DNA of 13,205 bases from Bacillota bacterium (lineage in GTDB: Bacteria; Bacillota; Clostridia; Acetivibrionales; DSM-2933). The position numbers were made by a program, and so were the translations under genes. The stretch's first letter is position 1; each line of letters begins with the position of its first letter. The stretch is from positions 1 through 13,205 of the forward strand of contig JAEZNF010000447.1 of NCBI GenBank assembly GCA_023441845.1. The letters are read 5' to 3'. The notes below the pieces were generated by a model. It ran no database searches and was not told the DNA's origin. It worked only from the letters and a program-made list of their open reading frames with translations. Shown piece by piece: positions 1-6,742 of the stretch.

Positions 1-1707
1 TGCCTGTGACAGAATATTCTGCTTTGTAAATTCCATCATTTCCTTAGCCATATCTACGTCACGGATACGTGATTCAGCGGCTGTCAAGTTTTCACTTGAT
101 GTACCCAGGTTATTGATGGTGTGTTCGAGTCTGTTCTGGAATGCACCAAGTTTGGAACGCTCAGCAGAAACAGTTGTAATTGCATCATCGAATACTTTTA
201 CAGCAGCAGCAGCTTTTTCGGAGGTAGATACGTCCAATGCATATTCAGCCGCATTGTTATCTGTACCGTTTGTAACAACTTTTGTAGCAGTGTATGAAGC
301 TGTAATTGCATTGCCCATGCTATCTGTTACACTCTTCGTAGCTGAAGCAGCACCGGAAGATACATTCAAAGCCAAAGAACGCATATCGCCCATACCAACA
401 CTCATTGCTTGTCCTGAATTAGCTCCGATTTGGAATTTCGCAGAATTATCTTTCGATGTTGTAGCTGTAGATGTAGTTGTTGTTGTATCAAACATCATTT
501 CGAGGCTCAAATCCGAAGTATTATCAATTTTGTAGGTAAAGGATACACCATGGCTATTATAAGTAATATTACCAGCACCGGCTGCTATTGTGAACTCTTC
601 ACTTACAATTGACTTTGTGCCTGTATCATCCAGCAATTCTACCTTAAGAGTGCCGCCGGCTCCATCTAAACCTGTTCCTGTAATTTTGATACCTGCAACA
701 CCTTTAATATAATTAGCATCTGTAGTATCCAAAACAATACCAGCCGTAAAGGAACCTGCGGTTGTACCACCATTTAATGTTTGTGTATAATCCGATACGG
801 TTCCAACAGTTGCTCCTGCTATGTCAGCATTACCGGAAGCAGTCAAATCGTATTTATTTAAGTCTATTTCCAGCTTTGCAGCATCTTCAAACTTAGCAAA
901 TTCAGCCTTGCTCAATTCAAATTTGACACCATTAGCATCGTATACATACTTACCATTTGTTGTATCGTATGCCATCTTTTGATTTGAAATACTAACAGCA
1001 TCACCTTCGCCATCTGTAGCACTAATGCTGACAAGAATATCAGTACCGGATTTTTCAATAGTAACTTTATTTGTCTTAGTAGTATCAATGTTCGACCATT
1101 TAAAGTCATTGGTGCCATCAATATTAAAGTCGGCAAAAGCTATTCTGTTATCATTAGTACCGTCTGAGATATTCGGTTTTTCTCCGGCCTGACCTGTCCA
1201 TGCCAAGCCTTCGGCATAATTAGGAGCATAGGTACCTGATTTTGCAGTAGTAGTAGTTACAGAAGTAGTACCTGAAACTACGGCAGCCATATCACCGTTT
1301 AACAACTTCTTTGTGTTGAACTCTGTTGTATTACCAATTCTGTTAACTTCTGATGTAAGCTGATTGATTTCCTTTTGGATTTCGCCACGGTCACTTGCAG
1401 TATTAGTGTCATTAGCGGCCTGAACAGCAAGTTCTCTCATTCTTTGCAGAATGCTCTGTGTTTCATTCAAAGCACCTTCAGCTGTCTGAATCAATGAAAT
1501 ACCATCCTGAGCATTTCTTGATGCCTGATCCAAACCTCTTATCTGACCTCTCATCTTTTCACTGATTGCAAGACCTGCAGCATCATCACCGGCACGGTTG
1601 ATTCTGAGACCGGATGACAGTTTTTCCAAAGATTTGCCTGTGTTTGCATTGTTTGAACTCAACTGACGATAAGTGTTTAAAGATGCGATGTTGTGATTAA
1701 TCCTCAT
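1..1707 (-). CDS. hag: Flagellin (filament subunit), 3' end cut off by window
   Basis: Flagellin is the subunit of the external flagellar filament, exported through the flagellar type III apparatus. The frame is open from ATG at 1707 to the window edge (569 codons, no stop). The N-terminus [16 protein letters not shown] and the following D0/D1 helices ([20 protein letters not shown], then [13 protein letters not shown] near residue 90) are classic. A large variable D2/D3 insert spans about residues 142-423 and is rich in Thr, Gly, Asp and Asn, with runs such as [12 protein letters not shown]1/D0 resumes with [12 protein letters not shown] and ends at [21 protein letters not shown], so about 20 C-terminal residues lie outside. 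An AAGGAGG site at 1716-1722 sits 8 nt before the ATG. The gene follows csrA but has its own sigma-D promoter and a structured leader, fitting late, CsrA-controlled expression. The Thr-rich surface domain could be glycosylated; that is inference. Confidence 0.97.
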   Translation of the reverse strand, partial: MRINHNIASLNTYRQLSSNNANTGKSLEKLSSGLRINRAGDDAAGLAISEKMRGQIRGLDQASRNAQDGISLIQTAEGALNETQSILQRMRELAVQAANDTNTASDRGEIQKEINQLTSEVNRIGNTTEFNTKKLLNGDMAAVVSGTTSVTTTTAKSGTYAPNYAEGLAWTGQAGEKPNISDGTNDNRIAFADFNIDGTNDFKWSNIDTTKTNKVTIEKSGTDILVSISATDGEGDAVSISNQKMAYDTTNGKYVYDANGVKFELSKAEFAKFEDAAKLEIDLNKYDLTASGNADIAGATVGTVSDYTQTLNGGTTAGSFTAGIVLDTTDANYIKGVAGIKITGTGLDGAGGTLKVELLDDTGTKSIVSEEFTIAAGAGNITYNSHGVSFTYKIDNTSDLSLEMMFDTTTTTSTATTSKDNSAKFQIGANSGQAMSVGMGDMRSLALNVSSGAASATKSVTDSMGNAITASYTATKVVTNGTDNNAAEYALDVSTSEKAAAAVKVFDDAITTVSAERSKLGAFQNRLEHTINNLGTSSENLTAAESRIRDVDMAKEMMEFTKQNILSQA

Positions 1708-1816
1708 GATTAATTCCTCCTTGATTTGTTATGGGGAATCCATTCCCCGAAATTTGATGTAAATAAAATAATTCCCTTATCCTATCGGACTAAGAAGAAT
1801 TATTTATTTATCTCTC
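1708..1816 (-). promoter_or_regulatory. Flagellin mRNA leader with candidate CsrA sites
   Basis: The leader holds two hairpins. The proximal one (1733-1748) is GGGGAA-UGGA-UUCCCC in the RNA, which puts a GGA in its loop. The distal one pairs 1766-1774 with 1797-1805 and 1776-1779 with 1791-1794, and also has a GGA (1782-1780) near its tip. The Shine-Dalgarno AAGGAGGA (1722-1715) contains two further GGA cores; the nearest is 21 nt from the loop GGA. In B. subtilis hag, CsrA bridges an upstream hairpin site and the Shine-Dalgarno to block ribosome binding. The same arrangement here, next to csrA and fliW, strongly suggests the same control. Binding itself is inferred. Confidence 0.72.
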
Positions 1817-1823
1817 ATTATAT

Positions 1824-1850
1824 ATATCGGAAGTTGTATGTTTTACTTTA
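1824..1850 (-). promoter_or_regulatory. Sigma-D (sigma-28) promoter of flagellin
   Basis: Read on the minus strand, TAAA (1850-1847) is followed by 15 bases and then TCCGATAT (1831-1824). The sigma-D/FliA consensus of Firmicutes is TAAA-N15-GCCGATAT, so only one base of the -10 differs. Transcription would start near 1816-1818, giving a leader of roughly 110 nt before the flagellin ATG. The position just upstream of a flagellin gene is the classic one for this promoter class. Confidence 0.88.
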
Positions 1851-1883
1851 GTACTTTTTTAAGTATTTTTATTAAAATATACA

Positions 1884-2108
1884 TCAGCCTTTTTTATCAA
1901 TAAGCTTGTTTAAGGAATCTGCTTTAACTTCAGCAGCACGCCTGTTTTCCTCCTGTATCTCCATATACACTTCTTTCCTATAGATCGTTACGTTTTTGGG
2001 TGCATTTATTCCGAGCCGTACCTGGTCTCCCTGTATATCTACAATGGTAATCTCAATATTATCCCCTATTATTATTGATTGTTCTTTCTTCCTTGTAAGA
2101 ACCAGCAC
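1884..2108 (-). CDS. csrA: CsrA, RNA-binding translational repressor (GTG start)
   Basis: CsrA is a small domain-swapped beta dimer that binds GGA motifs in mRNA leaders; in Firmicutes its main target is flagellin mRNA and its antagonist is FliW. From the GTG at 2108 the protein is 74 residues and begins MLVLTRKK, the canonical CsrA start. This places L4, R6 and R44 (TIYRKEVY) at the positions known to contact RNA. A GGGAGG site (2118-2123) lies 9 nt before this GTG. An in-frame ATG at 2117 would add three residues (MKQ) but directly abuts the same GGGAGG, too close for normal initiation. I therefore prefer GTG; with ATG, the start would overlap the fliW stop as ATGA. The gene ends with TGA at 1884-1886, and the flagellin promoter follows within about 35 bases. 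Confidence 0.95.
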   Translation of the reverse strand: MLVLTRKKEQSIIIGDNIEITIVDIQGDQVRLGINAPKNVTIYRKEVYMEIQEENRRAAEVKADSLNKLIDKKG

Positions 2109-2113
2109 CTGTT

Positions 2114-2560
2114 TCATCCTCCCTTTTGCCGCAGCTCCTGTAATACATAGTGCTTGAGTTCATAGTCACCCTTATCCAGTATTACCTGCTTACCCCTGTT
2201 GTTCTCGGTATTTATCAATACCGGAGCTTTGAGGTTGGCTGTCATTTTTGTTATATCCTCAGGAACAACTATAATTGTCAGAACAATTACTTTCTCTACA
2301 TCCTTTATTTTAAGTATCTCTACCTCATCATCATCCACATCCACAGAGTAATCAGGTTTAAATACTTTAGGGTCAATCACTACAAATGCAAGCTCAGTGT
2401 TATCAACACCCTGCAGCCACTGAAACGGTGAACCCTCTTCAGTACTTGCCAGCAATGCAAACTTTTTTGCATTTTCAAAACCCGGTATCCCTTCAGGAAA
2501 CTCAATAATACCTTTTTCTTCTATTTCCATTTGCCCGAAATGCCTTGTGTTGAGCAGCAT
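2114..2560 (-). CDS. fliW: FliW, flagellar assembly factor and CsrA antagonist
   Basis: FliW binds free flagellin or CsrA. When flagellin is exported, FliW is freed, binds CsrA non-competitively and lifts repression of flagellin translation. The 148-residue protein has the family signatures FPEGIPGFE (21-29), SPFQWLQGVDNTELAFVV (about 44-61) and the C-terminal NLKAPVLINTENNRGKQVIL (109-128). The ATG at 2560 has a GAGGAGG site 6 nt upstream. A further upstream GTG (2575) adds five residues but overlaps that site and is unlikely. csrA starts 5 nt after the fliW stop, so the two are co-transcribed and probably translationally coupled. Confidence 0.96.
   Translation of the reverse strand: MLLNTRHFGQMEIEEKGIIEFPEGIPGFENAKKFALLASTEEGSPFQWLQGVDNTELAFVVIDPKVFKPDYSVDVDDDEVEILKIKDVEKVIVLTIIVVPEDITKMTANLKAPVLINTENNRGKQVILDKGDYELKHYVLQELRQKGG
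2118..2123 (-). promoter_or_regulatory. csrA ribosome binding site (decides the start)
   Basis: GGGAGG lies inside the last codons of fliW. It abuts the in-frame ATG at 2117 but stands 9 nt from the GTG at 2108, so it supports the GTG. The bases GGGAGGAUG also contain a GGAUG core like that of CsrA targets, so autoregulation is possible but unproven. Confidence 0.6.
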
Positions 2561-2587
2561 AATCTTCCTCCTCACATATTTGTCTCC

Positions 2588-2632
2588 GGGCTTTCGGTTT
2601 TTCAGATATTATTCTATCACTAAAGAAAGCCC
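2588..2632. repeat. 8-bp inverted repeat around the fliW -10 region
   Basis: GGGCTTTC (2588-2595) and its perfect complement GAAAGCCC (2625-2632) are separated by 29 bases. The right arm lies in the spacer of the proposed fliW promoter and the left arm in its early leader. It could be an operator or, in read-through RNA from yviE, a long-loop hairpin. There is no U-tract, so a terminator is unlikely. Confidence 0.45.
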
Positions 2633-2639
2633 TGTACAA
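2611..2639 (-). promoter_or_regulatory. Possible sigma-A promoter for fliW-csrA
   Basis: On the minus strand TTGTAC (2639-2634) is separated by 17 bases from TAGAAT (2616-2611). The -10 matches TATAAT at five of six bases; the -35 matches only TTG. It lies about 50 bases before the fliW ATG, in the 130-base gap after the yviE-like gene. A vegetative promoter here would let FliW and CsrA be made independently of sigma-D. Confidence 0.35.
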
Positions 2640-2690
2640 TATTTTTCCATAAAATAATAGAAAACAAAATTTTTCGGTGGGTTTGGACAG

Positions 2691-3269
2691 TTAAACAAAG
2701 GTGTCTATTTTATTGTCAACATACTTGATATTAACCGAAGCATATTGAGCCATATAAATTTTTACAATTGACGGAGTATATTTAAAATCTATATTTCCCG
2801 GAGTATACTCTCCTTGTACTCCATTCGTAGCCCCTTCGCTGGTTCTTTCCGGCTCTATATTCACTGAGCCTTCCACGACGCTGATTTCAGGACGCTCGGT
2901 AGGCATTGTAACCATGCCGAATTCATGTTCAGGATTAGCATCTCTTACCGAGATATCAACAATAGGGTTTCCGCCGTCCTCAATCCCGGCAAGCGTATCT
3001 CCATCCTCCGCAACTTTGCCAATATATCTTATTGCACTCTGATAGCCTAATTGGGCTGCCTCTTTGGTGGAATCCAGGGCATTTTTGAGCCCGGTACTTG
3101 CAAATGCTTCATGCTGGTCAATCTGTATCTTCGGAAGCTCAGTGTGCATGTTTATCTTCGGCTGCTTCTGCTTGAGCTCAAGCTTTGCATTGTTTGTTGT
3201 GATTTCAAGGCTTGATGGAGATCTGTCTATACCTATCTTTGCATATGTTTGGTTTATTGTAATTCCCAT
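2691..3269 (-). CDS. yviE: YviE-like DUF6470 family protein
   Basis: This 192-residue protein matches the uncharacterised YviE/DUF6470 family, which in B. subtilis sits between flgL and fliW exactly as here. Its N-terminus (MGITINQTYAKIGIDRSPSSLEITTNN) and the middle part with many short hydrophilic beta-like segments (PKINMHTELPKIQID) are family-like. It has no signal peptide or membrane segment. Its biochemical role is unknown to me. The ATG has a GGTGA site 5-6 nt upstream, and the gene follows flgL by 51 bases, so it is probably in the same transcript. The name rests on both sequence character and synteny. Confidence 0.82.
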   Translation of the reverse strand: MGITINQTYAKIGIDRSPSSLEITTNNAKLELKQKQPKINMHTELPKIQIDQHEAFASTGLKNALDSTKEAAQLGYQSAIRYIGKVAEDGDTLAGIEDGGNPIVDISVRDANPEHEFGMVTMPTERPEISVVEGSVNIEPERTSEGATNGVQGEYTPGNIDFKYTPSIVKIYMAQYASVNIKYVDNKIDTFV

Positions 3270-3320
3270 TTAATCACCATCCGTAATATGCATTAACCCG
3301 ATATCCAATCGTTAAAAGCA

Positions 3321-4985
3321 TCATCTGAGAAAATCCAGCAGAGTAGGCTGTATAATCCTTGCTCCCCCCGAAAGGGATGCCTTGTATACATTTTCTTCAT
3401 TTTTCAGGTTCATTATAGTCTCAGCCATATCTACATCCTCGTTTTTACTCATGAGTCCGGTAAAATTGATGTTGTCGTTTTCCAGACGGTTTATTGTAAG
3501 ATCTATACGGTTTGTCCTTGCGCCGATATCGGAACGAATGCTCATAACCCTGTCCCTCATGCTTTCAAAGTTTGTAATTGAAGAGTCAATACCCTCACTG
3601 CCTGTTTGGGAAACAACGGTTTTATCAATACCGGTATAGATTTTAAGAGCCTTTAATGCATTATTGTTAGCCGGCCCTTCCTTTAATGTTATTGGAAACT
3701 CCTTATCTGAACTGAAAGTAATCTTTCCATCATCGTTTGTGACTTTTACATTTGCTGCCAGCAAGGCAGGGTCAGCATCAATAGCAGCCTGTATGCCAAT
3801 CACCATATCATCCAGGGTTTTACCGGCTGTGCCGTCATAGGTATAACCTCCGGGATCAGGTATGGTAATGGTTGTGTAACCGGGCATGCCTTTTACCATA
3901 ATATCAAACTGATTGTTATTTGATAAATCCAGCGGGCTGCTTGCATTAACCTCCATAGGCTGACCGTTAACATAGCTGTTGCCTCCGGTACGTGACAGAG
4001 AATCAATAAACTTATTGAAACTGGTAATAAAATCACCCATGTCATTTTTTATACCGGAACCGAACAATTGAGTTCCGACAACATTTATGTTAAGACTATC
4101 GCTGATTCCTATCTGGTAATTGATATCCTCTCTTTTTGATACCGACATGCCCGTTACAGTATCGGTCTTTACTTTTATATTTTGTAATAGATCTGTTGGT
4201 ATCCCTTGCTTTAAATATATTTTGAGCCTGTTGCCATTTGCATCCAGTGTGTTTGTTAATGCAAACTGAAGCCTGCCGTTTTCATTGGTAACCCTTATAT
4301 CCTGCAATTCCGCAAATGCCGATATTCCGGTTTGTATATCGTCCTTTAAATCATCAAGTGTATTGGTTGTCCCGTCGTAGTCCTTTGCAGGAAGCGTAAT
4401 GGTCTGGTAAGTAGCACCGTCAAGACATATTTGAAACGAATTTACAGCAGGGATATTATTTATGGGACTCTTTGAAAGGTCCATCAATCCGCCCTTTATT
4501 ACCGCTGTTTCATTTGACGCAACAGAAATATTGTAAGTCCCGTCTTCATTCATCAGAGGTTTATCGGTACTATAGCCTGAAAATACATACCTTCCGGCAT
4601 ATGTTGAATTTGCTATATGAACAGCCTGAGCTTTAAGCTGCTCTACCTCCTTTTTTATCTTATCCCTGTCACTCTCAGTTAACGTATCGTTGGCAGCTTG
4701 AACCGCCAGCTCCCTTGTACGCTGTAAAACATCACCAAGCATACCAAGTGAGTTTTCGGTTATATCCATCCATGAACTTGCATCGTTTGAATTTTTTTTA
4801 AATTGATCCACTTCAGCCACATCAGTCCTGAGCTTCAGGGCTCTTGCAGCAACAATCGGGTCATCGGAGGGTACCGAAATTTTCTTTCCTGTAGCCAATT
4901 GCATCTGATAACGGTCCATTCTCTCAAGATTGTTACTCATGTAGTGCATCATATTATTAATAAGCATATTATTTGTTATTCTCAT
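3321..4985 (-). CDS. flgL: FlgL, hook-filament junction protein (HAP3), enlarged
   Basis: FlgL forms the last junction layer between FlgK and the flagellin filament. The flagellin-like N-terminus (MRITNNMLINNMMHYM, ATGKKISVPSDDP at 31-43, [20 protein letters not shown] at 91-110) and C-terminus (RIDLTINRLENDNINFTGLMSKNEDVDMAETIM at 493-525, ending FLR) are typical. At 554 residues it is well above the roughly 300 usual for FlgL. The extra length is an insert holding two related modules: one at about 183-270 (F-Q-I-C-L-D-G ... TITLPA ... TLDDL ... VTNENGRLQF) and one at about 359-447 (FDIMVKG ... TITIPD ... TLDDM ... VTNDDGKITF). They resemble the flagellin IN-motif type of beta module. The ATG lies 9 bases after the flgK copy 2 stop, and its AGGTAGGGA site overlaps that stop. 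Confidence 0.94.
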   Translation of the reverse strand: MRITNNMLINNMMHYMSNNLERMDRYQMQLATGKKISVPSDDPIVAARALKLRTDVAEVDQFKKNSNDASSWMDITENSLGMLGDVLQRTRELAVQAANDTLTESDRDKIKKEVEQLKAQAVHIANSTYAGRYVFSGYSTDKPLMNEDGTYNISVASNETAVIKGGLMDLSKSPINNIPAVNSFQICLDGATYQTITLPAKDYDGTTNTLDDLKDDIQTGISAFAELQDIRVTNENGRLQFALTNTLDANGNRLKIYLKQGIPTDLLQNIKVKTDTVTGMSVSKREDINYQIGISDSLNINVVGTQLFGSGIKNDMGDFITSFNKFIDSLSRTGGNSYVNGQPMEVNASSPLDLSNNNQFDIMVKGMPGYTTITIPDPGGYTYDGTAGKTLDDMVIGIQAAIDADPALLAANVKVTNDDGKITFSSDKEFPITLKEGPANNNALKALKIYTGIDKTVVSQTGSEGIDSSITNFESMRDRVMSIRSDIGARTNRIDLTINRLENDNINFTGLMSKNEDVDMAETIMNLKNEENVYKASLSGGARIIQPTLLDFLR

Positions 4986-4994
4986 ATCTTATCC

Positions 4995-6662
4995 CTACCT
5001 TCCGGACACGCCGACTCTATTTACCAAAGTGTCATATATTTCATCAAACGTAGATATCATTTTTGCGGCTGCATTATATGCATGCTGAAACTTTATCATA
5101 TTAGTCATTTCCTCATCGAGAGATACCCCCGAAACAGAAAACCTCCTGTTTTCGATTTGCTTTATCAGGTTTTCCTGTGTTTCGGTGAACTGGGTTGACT
5201 GCTGTGCATCTATTCCCAATGTGGAAATGAGAGATTTCATATAATCCTCGGGTGTACCTTCTTCAAAAAGGTGCACATCATGCCTCATATTTATCATTTT
5301 TGTTATGTTTGACCCGTCTTCAGACTGCCCCGCTATTCCGGAAGCCGAAACATTATATTCTCCTCTTTCCTCATATATCAAATTCGCACTGACGCAAAAA
5401 TTCTTTGCTTTAAGGCTCTGATACTGATTGCCCAACTGATCTACAGTGGAAGCAGTCCCGATAAATTCATCCGATGTCAATTCGATAGTATCATTCTGTG
5501 AAGCCGACCAGCCGACCATTGTAAAAAACCTTATACCTGTCGGGCTTGTGGATTGTCCGGGTTTTTGCATCCCGTAACCTTCCGCGTGTCCGGGCCAGGC
5601 TTTTGTAAACGTCTTTGCTCCCGAAGGATCAGTATCCTCAGTTATGCCCTCATTCATAGCCAGTGCAAACTTTCTGACAAACTCATTGAGTTTCTTTATA
5701 TAGAAAGGAATTCCCTTATAATTGGGGCTGGCTCCATTACCCTGATCTTCACCTTCATTGCCGTCCCTTACATCAAGGTATCCTTTTAGCTCGCCGCCCC
5801 TAATATCTATTTCATTTCCGTCTTCCCACTTAACGTCGTACAAATATCCTATATCCTCATCTACATTTAATTTCTTATCCCTCTGCTTAACATCCAGTTT
5901 ACTCACTGTAAAGTGGTCGACAAGAGTCTTACCGCTCACGGTGATAACAAAATGCTTATCATCCTGCCCTGATGGAAGTTTTCCTGTTACAACCTCACCG
6001 GCATCTATATTAATAAGTCTTGAGAGTTTATCAACAAGTCCCACTCTTTGATCTCTCAAATCGTTGGCAGTATTTCCATCCAACTCGGAAGTGTATATCT
6101 GCTTATTTAACTGCTGTATCCTGGTAGCAAGGGAATTCACTTCGTCCACCTTCAGCTTTATATTATAGTTTATATCGGACTGCATTTTTTCGAGGTGTAG
6201 GGCAACTGAATTGAAATATTTTGTAAGTGTCACACCTGTTCCTATAACCAGTTTTCTTGCTGCCATACTGCTGGGATCCTTTGAAAGTTCCTGCATTGCG
6301 GAAAAATAGTCATTCATAACCGTATTAAAGCCGCTATCCGAAGGCTCATTCAGCATCTTCTCAATTTCTTCAAGCTGTGTAGTCTTTACATCCCATTCCC
6401 CGAGTGAAGCACTTTCACTCCAGTATTTAAAATCAAGATAATCATCATGGACTCTTTCAACCGCAGCCGCGTAAGAACCTGTTCCTACCATTCCCGTACC
6501 GTCGTAAACAGACATTGCAGGCAAAGCGCGCTGCACAGACACCTGCCTTGAGAAGTCCGGAGTTGTAACATTATTTATATTGTGATTTACTACATCCAAA
6601 CCTCTATGGGCCGTATAAAGACCGTTAACTGCAACATTCAATCCAAAAAAAGAAGACCTCAT
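4995..6662 (-). CDS. flgK: FlgK, hook-associated protein HAP1, copy 2
   Basis: A second FlgK of 555 residues, close to the usual size of Firmicutes FlgK (about 500). The N-terminal rod/hook segment reads FFGLNVAVNGLYTAHRGLDV, VNHNINNVTTPDFSRQ; the helical domain contains EEIEKMLNEPSDSGFNTVMNDYFSAMQELSKDP and NTANDLRDQRVGLVDKLSRL; the C-terminus SLDEEMTNMIKFQHAYNAAAKM, FDEIYDTLVNRVGVSGR is the standard coiled-coil end. The usual NTPGY of the first motif is TTPDF here, so it has drifted from consensus more than copy 1. The region between about 300 and 460 is a variable surface domain without a family I recognise. GAGGAGG lies 7-8 nt before the ATG. It follows copy 1 by 80 bases with no clear promoter between them. 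Confidence 0.93.
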   Translation of the reverse strand: MRSSFFGLNVAVNGLYTAHRGLDVVNHNINNVTTPDFSRQVSVQRALPAMSVYDGTGMVGTGSYAAAVERVHDDYLDFKYWSESASLGEWDVKTTQLEEIEKMLNEPSDSGFNTVMNDYFSAMQELSKDPSSMAARKLVIGTGVTLTKYFNSVALHLEKMQSDINYNIKLKVDEVNSLATRIQQLNKQIYTSELDGNTANDLRDQRVGLVDKLSRLINIDAGEVVTGKLPSGQDDKHFVITVSGKTLVDHFTVSKLDVKQRDKKLNVDEDIGYLYDVKWEDGNEIDIRGGELKGYLDVRDGNEGEDQGNGASPNYKGIPFYIKKLNEFVRKFALAMNEGITEDTDPSGAKTFTKAWPGHAEGYGMQKPGQSTSPTGIRFFTMVGWSASQNDTIELTSDEFIGTASTVDQLGNQYQSLKAKNFCVSANLIYEERGEYNVSASGIAGQSEDGSNITKMINMRHDVHLFEEGTPEDYMKSLISTLGIDAQQSTQFTETQENLIKQIENRRFSVSGVSLDEEMTNMIKFQHAYNAAAKMISTFDEIYDTLVNRVGVSGR

Positions 6663-6742
6663 AAAAACTTCCTCCTCGTAAAGCTGACAATTTATTAATA
6701 TACTTTAAAAAGCTCAAATCAGTTTAGAACCTGGATTGCCGG

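Noticed and set aside
200..215. GCA/AGC triplet run in flagellin
   Set aside because: It only encodes four alanines in the D1 helix and is not a regulatory repeat.
113..535. Plus-strand open frames across the window, e.g. over flagellin and flgK
   Set aside because: They overlie well-supported minus-strand genes, have no family resemblance and no good ribosome binding sites.
1782..1810. Second sigma-D promoter (TCCGATAG) within the flagellin leader
   Set aside because: The nearest TAAA boxes give spacers of 13 or 17 bases rather than 15, and the sequence is explained by the hairpin.
1845..1875. Weak AAGTA/TACTT stem after csrA as a terminator
   Set aside because: A 5-bp A/T-rich stem that overlaps the flagellin -35 and has no T-run on the minus strand.
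3522..3529. GCCGATAT, a sigma-D -10 match, inside flgL (also at 4318-4325)
   Set aside because: Both lie on the plus strand within flgL codons and have no TAAA about 15 bases upstream.
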